Assembly: GCA_009767595.1 (NCBI GenBank)
Contig: VSDK01010258.1
Coordinates: 173,063-237,062, forward strand
Direction: 5' to 3'
DNA: 64,000 bases
From: Symbiodinium kawagutii
Taxonomy: Eukaryota; Sar; Dinophyceae; Suessiales; Symbiodiniaceae
Part shown: piece by piece, positions 35,601 to 47,073 of the stretch
Layout of the letters: every line of letters begins with the position of its first letter
Position numbering within the stretch: position 1 is the first letter of the stretch
Notes under the pieces: model-generated
The model's database searches: none
What the model was told of the DNA's origin: nothing
Seen by the model: the letters and a program-made list of their open reading frames with translations, nothing else
Translations under genes and position numbers: made by a program

Positions 35601-36390
35601 CTCACGAATATGACTGTTTTCAGCTCTTCGAAGATCAATTTGACTGATACAGTTTGCACAAGAACCAACGCAGTGCCTGTGGATTTGCTTGGAAAGTCTG
35701 CATCCCTGCACTGCCACATGTTTCAAAAACTGTAAGCAAGTTGTCAGTTCGTAGGCAATGTGTAGCAGTGCACCCAAGCGTGTTGGGAAAACAAGAACGA
35801 AAGAAAACAGAAGCAACACTGACCCAAGGCATCCCAAGGCATCCCAAGGCATCCCAAGGCATCCCAAGGCATCCTAAGGCATCTTAGGGCCCTTTGGAGC
35901 AACACTGAGAATGCATCAATATGAATATGTCCTCGGTAGCATTGACCGAACTGCTGATTTGGCCCACCTTGGTGTGAAGTTGAAGCGAGGCAGTGGGCAA
36001 CCTGTGGGCCTCTGAATTCTTGACCTGCGACCTTCACCGTTGTTTTTAAAGATTGACTTTTTTTCTCTTCTTCAACTCTTCTTCTTCCCCTTCTTCTTCA
36101 ACTCTTCTTCTTCCTCTTCTTCTCTGTCCCTTGCTATTCTTCTCGTCTCTGAGAAGAAAGCCCGCAACTCCTCCAGGCCTGAGAGTACAGAAAACAAAGA
36201 TCAAAAAAAAACAATTTTAAAAGAAAAAACACATATTTAATAAAGTAATAAGAGAGACAAAGAATTGAATCAAGAGTTGCAATTCAAAATAATGAACTTC
36301 AACCACTTCATCTCTCAGTTGAGGAATCTCTAAAATTCGGCCCCTTACATCTGCGGTTGCTGCGCTTGCTGCTGCATTGGGGCTGAGGTC
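32650..36390 (-). CDS. Met/Gln-rich and Cys/Gly-rich low-complexity protein, multi-exon, crosses the assembly gap
   Basis: Minus-strand exons with a shared odd composition: SAPMQQQAQQPQ (36349-36390, donor GTAAGG), HQGGPNQQFGQCYRG (near 35940-36000), MNSGTWMGQMNPQSLG (near 35370-35420), a Met3-Gln3-Met3 exon ending GGRQNREATQQKSWK (35205-35297), then Cys/Gly/Gln repeats on both sides of the N gap (GCQGGCQGCQGGCQGGCQGG at 34984-35113, and GGCGACGGCCGCGGCCGGC to 34590), and GCQGCQGCQGCGCQECG near 32660-32750. Acceptors (CTCTGCAG|G at 35113, TGTTCAG|G near 32758) support exons. Joins were not resolved. No family recognised; a secreted, disulfide-rich or metal-binding role is possible but unproven. 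Confidence 0.45.
33471..33510. repeat. TCCATAGGCA decamer array
   Basis: Four 10-base copies with minor variants. Confidence 0.9.
33571..33610. repeat. ATGCAACGAG decamer array
   Basis: Four 10-base copies, one or two substitutions. Confidence 0.9.
34804..34983. other. Assembly gap of 180 N
   Basis: Unsequenced bases inside a Cys/Gly-rich repeat exon. The Cys-rich frame on the two sides differs (one frame up to 34983, another from 34803), so the true length is unlikely to be a multiple of three unless an intron lies in the gap. Confidence 0.99.
35824..35890. repeat. GGCATCCCAA decamer array
   Basis: Six 10-base copies, last two degenerate. Confidence 0.95.
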
Positions 36391-36959
36391 CTGAGACAGA
36401 TCGGTCTCTTCTTTTAGGACAGGGAAACAAGTCTCGCGAATAGCCCAAAACAAACTTATCCATGATGAAGTTCATGGTTATCATGTGATTATCTAATTGA
36501 AAGCATTTGAAGAATCAAGGCTCCTGCATATGCGATTAGAATAATCCTTGTACAGCAAAAAGTGTGCAAAATTCAGTGCCATTCTGAGCTGTCCGACATT
36601 TGTGCCTCAGCCTGAACGAAACTTGACGCTCAGCTGGTTTGTAGCACCAAAATTCTAGCTGGATGTCAGAGCCCGTTCAGATGACCACCGGGTGCGCTCG
36701 GATGATGAATCGAAGAATTTCTCACTTCAACTGCAGCTTTTGATTTAGGCTATGACCTTTGGAGTTTCTTTGGGTGCAGGTTCCTGCCAGAAAGTGACAC
36801 ATCAGTTGCAAGAAGCTGGAGTCAAAATTGTTGGCCCTCCATTCCATTCTGTATCATTTTGAGATTGATGTCTACGTTTTGCATCTGACATGTTCTGTTC
36901 ATGTCACATTTGTTGTGTTCATGTTTGTACGGGGATTACCCTCGCCAGTATGTCACCAC
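36391..36959. other. Stretch without a supported gene
   Basis: No convincing frame, repeat or RNA gene seen. Confidence 0.5.
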
Positions 36960-37021
36960 CTGCACTTTTGGTTCATCACGGCTTCGCCAATTGGAGTCAC
37001 GGTCGCGCCAGCCTTGAGACG
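36960..37021 (-). CDS. Single well-bounded exon of an unidentified gene
   Basis: Reads RLKAGATVTPIGEAVMNQKC between a strong acceptor (polypyrimidine then CCCTTAG) and donor (TGCAG|GTGGTG). An upstream candidate near 37260-37430 has a Gln/Lys/Glu-rich minus frame (QQKEQKEKEQKEKEEKKAEQ), but its reverse complement is also a perfect plus-strand polypyrimidine acceptor, so its strand is uncertain. Confidence 0.4.
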
Positions 37022-37669
37022 CTAAGGGAAGAAAAAGAATCGAATATAAGAAGATAAAGAGACAATAAGAATAGGTAGTGAAAAGATAAAGAATATATCA
37101 AGAACTCAATAAGAGTATTCTAGAACGGAATAAGAACAAAGAATACTTTGAATATTACATAATAAGAATATAGATGAAGAATACAGAATAAGAACATAGA
37201 ATAAGACACTAAGTCGACAAGCCTAGGGAAAAAAGCATAGGATTCCAAGTTGAGCATAGAATGAAACAGCAAGATACAATGCCAAGTGTTCTCAGGTTGG
37301 TGCTTTGTTCCGCTTTCTTTTCCTCTTTTTCCTTCTGCTCTTTCTCCTTCTGCTCTTTCTGCTGTTGCAGCTTCGAATTGAAAAAGCGCGGAGGTCCTTG
37401 CCAAAAACACTCACTGCTCAAGAAATCGCTGCCCGATGCGAGTCCAATGCTGCTTTTTCACGAACACTGTGTTCCCCAAAACACATCCTGTCCTGACGCA
37501 GGTTTAGGTGCTGGCCTTGGTGTCAGCGAGCACTGAAAGCAACGAGACTGAACTGAGGATATGCTGCATACGCTTTCTCAGAAGACTAGGAACAAAATTG
37601 AAACATCTAAAACATCTAAAACATTCTGCACATAGAAAATGATACAAGTACCATGAGAGGATGCTAAGC

Positions 37670-38539
37670 GTCTTGACGAAGCTTCGGCTTTCCCTCCAAA
37701 TCGCCAGCTTTCGGAACCGCCTGTGGGAGAGCCACATGCTGCACACTGCAAGGCACTGCAAGGCACTGCAAGGCACTGCAAGGCACTGCAAGGCACTGCA
37801 AGGGACTCATCTCAGTGGCTTCGCCTCCGGCCGGTGTTGAGGGCTTTGGAGCCTGGAACAGAACTCGAAACAAAAAACATTAGAAACAATCAGAAACAAG
37901 AAAACTCTGAGGAAATGAAAAGAAATGAAAAGAAATGAAAAGAAATGAAAAGAAATGAAACTTGAAGCATCTTGAAGCATCTTAAGCATCTTAAGCATCT
38001 TGTAAGTAACTGTTACCTTTAAAGTCTGATGAGTTGGACATGTTTCGCCTTCTCCGCGGGCCTTGGAAAGTCGGAATTCTGCTGTGTAAAGGAAAGGGGA
38101 AAAAAAGAGGTCAGAAAAAAATAGGCATAAGGCACGTACTAGAATGTAATACTTCTAAAGAAACATGACATATCTAGACATGTATTACATGAAAGGAATA
38201 AGGATTATTTCCAGAAAAGCATAGTACTGAAACGAATCGAAAAGGAAAATTATAAATTACTTGGAGAAAAATTAATTACAGTAGTTAGAGGATGTTAGAG
38301 ATGTTGGAAAATTCTTGTGAGTGGAGCAAAGCACTAGGTGCTGAACGAACTGGCAGGTTGGCCGTTTGTTGAAGTCGGTGCTGAATTAAGCCGACCTGTT
38401 CAGACTGCAGGCAGCAACGAGTGTCGTTGTCAAAGCTGTCATCAAGTCTGAGGTCTGCCTCGACCCAAGGCTGCCCACGGGTCGTCCTGCGAGAGAAGGC
38501 GCAGTGTCGTGGAGGGAAGTACTTCAAAGATACTTCCAA
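37670..38539 (-). CDS. Unidentified multi-exon protein
   Basis: Segments: a frame at about 38310-38520 (RTTRGQPWVEADLRLDDSFD, then CCLQSEQVGLIQHRLQQTA); 38013-38082 (EFRLSKARGEGETCPTHQTL, strong donor AAAG|GTAACA); about 37812-37857 (APKPSTPAGGEAT); and about 37673-37737 (HVALPQAVPKAGDLEGKP). The last two flank an intron made almost wholly of the GCACTGCAAG decamer array, with a probable GA donor (ACT|GAGATG). No family recognised. The first exon boundary and the C-terminus are uncertain. Confidence 0.45.
37745..37803. repeat. GCACTGCAAG decamer array in an intron
   Basis: Nearly six perfect 10-base copies between two probable minus-strand exons. Confidence 0.95.
37911..37999. repeat. AGAAATGAAA decamer array followed by a CTTGAAGCAT array
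   Basis: Five copies of one decamer abut two copies of a different decamer at 37961-37980, then further degenerate CTTAAGCATC copies. Confidence 0.9.
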
Positions 38540-38739
38540 AAGCAGTGTTTATACTAGCTTGATGTAAATTGATGTATGTAACTTGTAACTCTTGTCTCAA
38601 ACTTGTAACGCTACAAGTTGAACATACTGTGAAGTCTCTTCTCTATGTAACTTTTCTCTTATTAGTTGCATGTTACATTTGTTACATCTTCTTTGTAAGC
38701 GAAGAGAAGTTCAACTTGATGTCACTTGACTTGGTGCTT

Positions 38740-39640
38740 CCTCGCCTTGTCGGGCTCCCGAGGACCACTTCGATCCTTCTCGGAGAACGACGCAGCGTGC
38801 TCTCGGCGCTTTCCCAAGGCCGCCCACCTCGGAAGAGAAGAAGAAACAGATATGTGAAATATGAAAATATAAGAAATATAAATCAAAGAGAAGAAATATG
38901 AAAGAAGAAAGAGAAGAAAGAGAAGAAAGAGAAGAAAGAGAAGAATATATGGCGTGTGGTCAAAATGTTTGTTCCCAGAAATGACGTTAAAGACTCATTT
39001 TTGGTGGGGGCCCGCCACTTAACAAAGTTGTTAAGCACGCAACAACATTGCTATTAACGTCGTTTTATATTAATTCCTTGACCAGGAGTTTTGTCCGCAT
39101 GCCATAGAGAAATATATGGAATACATAGAGTACGAAGAATACATAGAATTTAAAGAGAAGAAAGAATGAGAGAGAAAGAATCTGAGAGATGTAGGCCTTA
39201 TGTAGGGAGGAAAGTTTCGGAAAGCTTTCAACTCCAGGGCAGCTGCTCGGTCGCCCAAGGATGCGGCTCTGCTTTTTCTTTGTCCGTGGCTTTGAACGTG
39301 GTGGACCTCAAGCAGAACGTGTCCAGACGTGCGAAGTTTCTGAAGCACCGTGTCTTTAATTGCTGGCGTTCCCTGGTGGTTCCTTGAGGTCTTGGCTCGA
39401 TACTCTGCTTGCCCTTTTCCCAAGGTGGTGTTGCCTCGGGCAACTGGTAGAGAAGGTTCAGCTGCATCATATTTTATCACAACATCTTCTTGTTAAGAAT
39501 ATTTTCTATAACAAGAAGTTGAAGAGTTATGAAGAGTTATGAAGAGTTGCCATGCTGAGTCCTGGGTAAGGTGCAGCTCTGTCCTTCCGCTGCACCACTG
39601 TGGCCGCCTTAGAAGTTCGTAGCTTGCGCTCGATTGGCTT
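38740..39640. other. Possible exons of uncertain strand
   Basis: A GC-rich block at 38740-38840 and a longer block at 39200-39470 have open frames on both strands (minus: GTPAIKDTVLQKLRTSGHVL). Another minus segment near 39560-39640 reads PIERKLRTSKAATVVQRKDR. I could not build a gene. The 39521-39550 GAAGAGTTAT decamer (three copies) lies between them. Confidence 0.35.
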
Positions 39641-39644
39641 TCGG

Positions 39645-42345
39645 CTACCCTGACAGCATCAGAGCCTCGGCCTCTTCCTTTGCACGGAGCTCCTTTTCCT
39701 CGAGGATGAAGGGAACTTCCAAACTTAAAAGAGGACCAAACTTAAAAAGAAGAGGATATAGTGGACATATAGTGGACATATAGTGGACATATAGTGGACA
39801 TATAGTGGACATATAGTGGATATATAGTGGACATATAGTGGATATATAGTGGACATATAGTGGATATATAGTGGACATATAGTGGATATATAGTGGACAT
39901 ATAGTGGATATATAGTGGACATATAGTGGATATATAGTGGACATATAGTGGATATATAGTGGACATATAGTGGATATATAGTGGACATATAGTGGATATA
40001 TAGTGGACATATAGTGGATATATAGTGGACATATAGTGGATATATAGTGGACATATAGTGGATATATAGTGGACATATAGTGGATATATAGTGGACATAT
40101 AGTGGATATATAGTGGACATATAGTGGATATATAGTGGACATATAGTGGATATATAGTGGACATATAGTGGATATATAGTGGACATATAGTGGATATATA
40201 GTGGACATATAGTGGATATATAGTGGACATATAGTGGATATATAGTGGACATATAGTGGATATATAGTGGACATATAGTGGATATATAGTGGACATATAG
40301 TGGATATATAGTGGACATATAGTGGATATATAGTGGACATATAGTGGATATATAGTGGACATATAGTGGATATATAGTGGACATATAGTGGATATATAGT
40401 GGACATATAGTGGATATATAGTGGACATATAGTGGATATATAGTGGACATATAGTGGATATATAGTGGACATATAGTGGATATATAGTGGACATATAGTG
40501 GATATATAGTGGACATATAGTGGATATATAGTGGACATATAGTGGATATATAGTGGACATATAGTGGATATATAGTGGACATATAGTGGATATATAGTGG
40601 ACATATAGTGGATATATAGTGGACATATAGTGGATATATAGTGGACATATAGTGGATATATAGTGGACATATAGTGGATATATAGTGGACATATAGTGGA
40701 TATATAGTGGACATATAGTGGATATATAGTGGATATATAGTGGATATATAGTGGATATAGTCTCTGAACACAAAGAAATCACTTCACTTCTCAATTCTGA
40801 AATACCAATTCATGATTTTGAACTCGCCTGGGTGGATTCTCGTCGATGGCCTTTGTGCTGACGAAAGCGCTGTTCCAAAGACTGAAGTTCAATGTAGACC
40901 TGCAGTCAGCCAAAGCAAAGAAGTGTGGGTATATGTGTGCGTGCACATGCATTTCTCCACATAATGGCTACATCTAAAAAAACTTCTATAGAGAGAGAGA
41001 GAGAGATCATCTGTACGTATGTATATATATATATTTTTATTTATTTATATCTATATGTATATTTATTCATTTGTTTATTTATGCATATATATATATATAT
41101 ATATGTACACATATAGATGATATAGAATATAAACATGTACTGTATCTGACTGTGTGCTGAATTGGCTGCTCTGACGGTCTTGGGCATTGGCAGCACCGTA
41201 CTGATCAAGCTTGTGCTGATCTTCCTGGCGCAACTCTCCCACTTCACAACAGAAAAGCTTCCCTCTATGAAAACAACATAAACTTAACAAAAATGCGATG
41301 TTTTACGATATTTTGTGTATGTATATGCTCTATAAAAGTCTAGATCAGTTTAGACGTTTTTGAAGTTGCAGAAAGAAATGTCATGGCAATTCATGGCATG
41401 TTTTGGGAAGTAAAGCAGGACATCCTGTCACCATCTCTGGCTGACTGTGAAGGAAAGTCTTTGCGCAGTGCAGGCAGGATGATAGAAACTTCTTGGTCGT
41501 ACAGGGTTTAACCCCAATTTCATAGCATCCAATGCCAACTTCAAACTACACGACACACTATGGGAATACAATGGGAATGCTGCTGCTACTTGCATGCTTG
41601 CTTGTATGCTGCAGTATGCGTGTTTTCAAGAGAGTGGCTCAGTTTTCGAGCGCTTACTTGTCAAGAGTGCAAATTTGAAGGTACACAGGTCCACTCAAGT
41701 GCAATCAAAATCCACATGTTCTTTCATATCCATGATTCATGTGATTGGTAAAACTTACTTTAGAAACTGTTTGGATCTTGTGGGAACTGAAGCTGAAGGA
41801 AATCTGGACATCTCAGCATATCTCAGCGTTGCGAAGCCCAACAGATCCGCAACCTCTGAAAGAGTCTGACCATTCTCTGCAGCTGCCTGACAGCCAAACA
41901 GAAAAATGTAGAGTAAAAGGGCGAAAAGGGAGAAAATAAGGGTGAAGAAAGAAGAAAGAAAGCCTATTTTGCTCCTCCTTTCTAGGTTTGACTATCTTGC
42001 TTCATCAGTTCTCTTCTTCTTATTTTTCTTCTTTTCCTGCTTCTTCTTCTTCTTCTCCTTCTTCTTCTTCTTCTTCTTCTTCTTCTTCTTCTTCTTCTTC
42101 TTCTTCTTCTTCTTCTGCTCTCTTGGGCATTTCATCAAGAGTTTGAATATGTGCAAGTTCGGCACAACCAATGATACAAGAAATGACGAATCCAGAAGTC
42201 GGCAATAAACATTTTGTGCACACTGTTCCATTGACATACCTTCTAGTATACTGTTTCTTCTGTTCCTTCTGTTCCTTTGCAGAAGGCCTTCAGCTCATTG
42301 ATCTCAGCCATCCTCTTGCGGCACTTTGCAATAAGAGCCTGACCG
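39645..42345 (-). CDS. Unidentified helical, charged protein; 3' end at 39645
   Basis: Probable exons in order: ALIAKCRKRMAEINELKAFC (near 42282-42340); AAAENGQTLSEVADLLGFAT (near 41815-41888, very good acceptor); a weak one near 41400-41480; GELRQEDQHKLDQYGAANAQ (near 41140-41240); VYIELQSLEQRFRQHKGHRR (near 40828-40898, GC donor CAG|GCGAGT); and the last, EVPFILEEKELRAKEEAEAL ending LMLSG-stop at 39645. Glu/Gln/Lys/Arg-rich composition suggests coiled coil. The intron before the last exon is about 1.1 kb and mostly minisatellite. It may continue upstream into the charged exon near 43470-43560 and the TPT1 gene. No family recognised. Confidence 0.45.
39755..40757. repeat. 22-base minisatellite, about 1 kb
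   Basis: Alternating 11-base half units GTGGACATATA and GTGGATATATA repeat for about 1000 bases with almost no change. The ends are made of one half unit only (GGACATA at the left, GGATATA at the right). All three minus-strand frames stay open (Tyr/Ile/Pro/His repeats of 22 residues), which follows from the unit having no stop in that direction and is not evidence of a protein. Confidence 0.97.
42033..42118. repeat. (TTC)n array
   Basis: About 28 TTC units, a few interrupted, in an intron or spacer of the helical-protein gene. Confidence 0.95.
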
Positions 42346-42399
42346 CAGGAAGGGTGAGCCAAAGCAAAAACTGGGTGTAAGAATGTGATAATGTGTCAT

Positions 42400-44069
42400 A
42401 GATAGATTTGCCAGTGGATCTTCGGGTGGTCAGGTGTCGGTGATTTTGCAAGATGCTTGGTTGCTTGGCATCTATCAAGATCGTCAATGGAAGATTAAAA
42501 AAAGGGAAAACAATATCAGTTGATTCTTCAAGATTCTTGATTCTTTCAAAACATCTTTGTCTGGAGAAGAAGCTTCAAAGTGAACGTGATAGAAATCTGA
42601 CAGTGGTAGAGGTGTGTGTGTGTGTGTGGAAGAGGATTGAGTGCGAGCGGTTGAAGGAGGTCTTTTTTGGAACGAGGACAGGTTCAGTTCTCAAAGTTTG
42701 TGTGATAAAGGGACAAATTATTGGAAGAGGTAAGCCTGAGTAAAACAAGTTTGAGAGATACGCCTGATTTAAAGAGGTTTCACAGAGAAGACGATACGTG
42801 GCAATACAAGTGAGAGAAGTTTGAGACAAGTTTGTGCCTGCATGAGTAGATGGAGATAAGTTTGAGTGAGAGGTCTGGGGAAGATGAATTCTCAAGAGAT
42901 GACAGGCATCAGTATTGGGGAGAGATCGAAGAGGTCATTGGTAAGAGAGGAAGGACTTTGTTTAGTTGGATAATTTTGAACAAAGTCTGTGTTCTGGCGA
43001 GAACACGCGTCCACAGGGAACAGAGTCTGGAAGAGGAAACCCAAAGCGCAGGCCCAGGGAGAAAAAACAAACCAAACAACTGGTTTTATCAGAAAAGGTG
43101 AACAGCCTCTTCCAAGAGTATCACTAAAATCTCACAGCCGCAATAGTCCCTGCCAACTCGAACCAGGCCTCAAGGTTTTTCACCGTGTAGCTGCCTGCAG
43201 AATGGAGTCTGCTCAAACTGTCAAATTAGCACGGCTTGCGTCTCTCTCTCACTCTGACTGTATCTTTGAATCCTACATCCCTTCTGCGCACGGTCTGCCT
43301 ATAGTCACCCCTGTCTTCTTTGATTTCAACACATGTTTGAAGAATATGCTCATCGCTATTTCTTCTTGCAATTGAAAAAAGTCAATCGATGAAATCTGCA
43401 ATATATAGATATACAATCGTGAAATATAGTGATTGAATGTAAATTTCACATGTTCTTTTCTCTTTTTGATTTTCTTCTTGTCTCCATTTGGCCTGCTTCG
43501 CCCGGACCCGAAGGAGCAAGTTCTGCAGCCTGACGGGGCTCAAGAGGAAGGCAGGAAGGAGAGGAAGGACAGGAAGGAGCGGAAGGGGAGGAAGGAAAGG
43601 AAGGAAAGGAGAAGAAAAGAATGAAAGAATATAGAATATGAAGAATGAAAGAATGTAGAAGAATTTGGAAGAATATGGAAAGGAGAAGGAGAAGGAGAAG
43701 GAGAAGGAGAGGAGAAGGAAGGAAAGAAGAAGGAAAAGGAGAAGGAAAGAAGACAATATAGAACAAGAAAGAGGAAAAAGAGGAAGGAGAGAAAGAACAT
43801 CAAGGAGGACAAGATGAAGGAAGAAGGAAGGATTCCAGAGGAGTGTGAAGAGTCTGGAGGAGTCTGGTAGTTTGGCGATGCAAGGTGTACCTCTGAAAGC
43901 GAAAGTTGTCGTGTGCTGCATCGAATAGAAATTGCCAAGGCATGCGGGAATGCTTTGAGACTTCTAGATTGGAGTTGAAAGACATGGCAAAGTCTCATGG
44001 CAATTCGAAATTTCAATGCTTTGAGTTCCACGAATTGCAGGAGACACTTTAGACACGAGTTGGCTGCAA
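42400..44069. other. Uncharacterised stretch with a few possible exons
   Basis: A minus frame near 43470-43560 (NLLLRVRAKQAKWRQEENQK) after a CCCCGTCAG acceptor looks coding. Frames at 43850-44031 are open on several registers. 43550-43800 is a GGAA/GAAGGA purine tract. Nothing firm at 42400-43400. Confidence 0.4.
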
Positions 44070-45906
44070 AAACTCGTCAGGAAGGCCCAAGACGGCATTT
44101 CGACATTGCGATCGAACTCCAGTTCTTCGATGTTGCAGGAGTTGTAGTCGATCTTTACTGCCTCAACAATTAAGTTTACTTCATCTTGAAAAAATTAAGT
44201 TTACTTTCTTCATTTTTTTCATCGCTCCACGAAGTGCTCCAAAGTTCTTGTGCCTTCATGATGTACTTCACCGGCAGCCAGCCTTCTAGCCTCATGTGTT
44301 TGTGGGGCAGTTCTTTCCAGAACTGTTGGGCTCAACTACTGCAAATGTTTCTTTGAAAAGTCCACCTTACTTGTTTCCAAGCTCCATACCCTTGGGTCAA
44401 GATCACTTCGTTCTTGCTCCGGTAGAAGACCATTCCGTCCTTGGAAGAAAAACATGTGCGAAACGAGAGGTGAATATGTACGCCACTGAACTCTGCCTGC
44501 ATTGCTGCTGGCACATCGATATAGAGGAAGAGCTCGGCCGTGGAACGCATTCCACGAATTTTGCCGTCCTTGTGTATGAGGGATGACAAGAAGAGCAACC
44601 CAAATGAACCATGCAACCCAAGATCTGCATAACTATTCGATCACATCAATCTCATCTCTTGATTTGGCGTCTCCTCTGGCAAACCTGGTGCCAAATGGAT
44701 GTGATTCCGAGCAACCTCAGTGAGGGAAATTTCACCGTCAAATCATGTGCCATGCTGTGCCATGCTGTGCTATGCTGTGCTATGCTGTGCTATGCTGTGC
44801 TATGCTGTGCTGAGGCGACTGCCTTGGATAAGCCTTGTCTCTTGATGAACGGCCAGTGCACCAAATAGGTCCCGTGAACGCAGTCGGTCACCTCGAAGCA
44901 AAGAATCTGCTCTGCAAAGTTGCTGCATCGTGAGGTGCTAATGCACTGCATCTGCTCCTTTTTTTCGATTGCTGCGGTTCCGGAAGGCGAAGTAAGTTTT
45001 TGCCGTTTACAATGAGCTGCTGACGGTTGTTGGGTCAGTGATCACTTCAAGCAAGTACTCATCCTTGACTTCCTGAGACCAGCAGCTATACTTGTTTTTT
45101 AGGCTTCACGTTGACCGCATCTGAGAAAGCTTGCCTTCATGGTGTGGCCCTGATTCGCCCGGATGAGCAATTCACCGTCAAAATCTCTGACCTGGGCCCA
45201 GACAGCAATATCTCTTGCTCTGAGCATCAGCTTTTCACGGATCAAAACCCGAAAGATTGAGGTAAGCACCATGGTGTACCTCTCTTTTTCATCGAAGTAG
45301 ACACAAGCCATCAACTCCTGTGAAGGCATCTTTCAAGAAACAGTCTCTTCTCCAGTCCAAGGTTGCCAGTCTTTCTACACTTATATAGGGACCGCTTCCC
45401 TCAAGTGTGAATTATGCCTATACATTTACCATATCTAATCGAGTGCCAAGGTTCTATACATTTCCACTTCTTAAGTCACAGGGGTTTCACAGTCTCCTCC
45501 AAGTTGTATGGACGAAAATTCCTCAGCTCCATGATGTCCTTTAGTCGGACGAAGCCGTCCTGGTGCAAAGTGCTTCAGGCACAGAAAGAAACAAAGAAAT
45601 GAAAGAGAATCAAAGAGAATAAAAGAGAATAAACAAATGAAAGCAACAGTGTGAAAGAATCTAGAAATAAAGAAACACTATATATAAAGAATGAATATGT
45701 CTATTCCAAAAACATACAGTTAAAAAAATCAATTAAAAAATGATCTTGTAATTTCCCCCTTTAACATGGTTTAACAGCTCAGCTCACTTTTCTGTTTTCC
45801 AAATTCCTGTTTCTCTCTTTAAACTTTGAAAGTCTTTCCAGCTGGCTCTCCTTTCGTATTCGCACGTCGAGCTTGTGGGCAGCATGCCGCAGGACATATG
45901 AGAACC
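44070..45906 (-). CDS. TPT1: tRNA 2'-phosphotransferase (Tpt1/KptA family), with a C-terminal extension
   Basis: Removes the 2'-phosphate left at the junction after tRNA splicing, using NAD+. Exons: about 45870-45906 (SYVLRHAAHKL), 45491-45559 (DGFVRLKDIMELRNF), 45270-45317, 45135-45191 (LLIRANQGHTM), 45025-45072, 44820-44891 (VHGTYLVHWPFIKRQGLSKA), 44659-44715 (HIHLAPGLP), 44482-44568 (IRGMRSTAELFLYID), 44371-44439 (VFYRSKNEVILTQG), 44205-44322 (EGWLPVKYIM), and about 44070-44158. The family's conserved Arg/His set is present (LRH, RANQGH, HGT, H-x-H, RS). Every junction from 45491 to 44158 keeps phase. If the 46-nt intron 44159-44204 were not spliced, translation would stop at 44176; splicing instead adds KIDYNSCNIEELEFDRN. 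The first exon was not found. Confidence 0.9.
44751..44812. repeat. TATGCTGTGC decamer array inside a TPT1 intron
   Basis: Six 10-base copies occupy most of the 104-nt intron 44716-44819. A short array of the same unit recurs at about 49808-49840. Confidence 0.97.
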
Positions 45907-45909
45907 TTG

Positions 45910-47073
45910 TCATCAGATGTTGTCAGACTTGTGCCCACTCCCAGACTCCCAGGTTTGGGGGGTACTTTGTACACCTACCAAGCAAGAGAGCAGAGCACTA
46001 TCGGAACTCGTTTTTTCATTCACAGACACTGTTACACACTTGTAAAAAATGCTACCAACGAATGCAAAACCAGCTAAGCCTGTTGGGCTCAGGCAAAACA
46101 AGCACGAAGAATGTCCCCGACTACATCTGCTATGAAACATTCGCAAACCTCTTCTGACAAATATTGACAGTTGGGTGGTTCGGAGAGGTCTTTGTTGAAA
46201 CGTTTACTTCAAGTGTCTTTTACCGCTTGTGTTCTAAGGGTGAGGAAACATCGAGCCTGGCTACATTTCGCAACACACCACAAGTTGTTGCATCTGAATT
46301 GATGACGCTAGTCGGGCAAGCTTGTCTACGTATGAGCACATGATGTTTGGAGCCCGCGGGCAAACCCCACAACACTTGACACTACTGGAGGATTTACTGT
46401 GTTTGAAATTCACAGAGGAGTCAGTCCTCATTCGATGCTGGAAAGTCGCATTCAAAATATTCTTACTGTAAAAACTGTAAATACCACCTCAAATGCATGA
46501 AAAAGAGCCTTTAGAGAAGATTTAGCCCACCAGGGGAGCATTGGAACTTATTTTTTGCTTATCAGCAGCCTTGCCCATCCGTTATCGTAAGGTCCAGAGC
46601 CCCTTTCGGTACATTCTGAAACCCGCATTCAAAATCCCGTCAGCGGTTGCAGTTTCCTTCTTGGAACCCTTTGCAATTTGGATATTCATATCTTATTGAT
46701 CTTTTGTAAGTTTTGTCACTGGGAACTTCCATGGCAGAAAACTTGCGATGAAGAATAGTCTTCCTTGCAGCAACAGCGACAAGTCATGGCAAATCTGAGC
46801 TTCCTTTTGCATCGCTTGAACTTTGGAGAAACTTGGCTTTCGGGAAGCTAGTCTCTTTTACCTCTCTTTTCCTTTGGAAGTTTTGGAAGGCGCTTCTTTT
46901 GTGCTGGGAGCCTTCAGGACATTGGCTTCAACTCTCACCTTATTAGCCTTTGGCTTCTTGGACATTGCCTGCTAGTCACTAGGATTCAATAGGAGTCTTC
47001 AGAACTTTTACATCAGAAAGAATGATGTTTCGCCCGCTGAGAGCCTGAAGCCCCAAGCTTTCAGTGCTCTACT
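45910..47073. other. Stretch without a supported gene
   Basis: Should contain the first TPT1 exon (near 45910-46160), which I could not identify. Otherwise no convincing frame or RNA gene. Confidence 0.45.

Noticed and set aside
39645..40794. Three overlapping 340-350 codon minus-strand frames
   Set aside because: They are translations of the 22-base minisatellite in all three registers; only the last 25 codons before 39645 look like a real exon.
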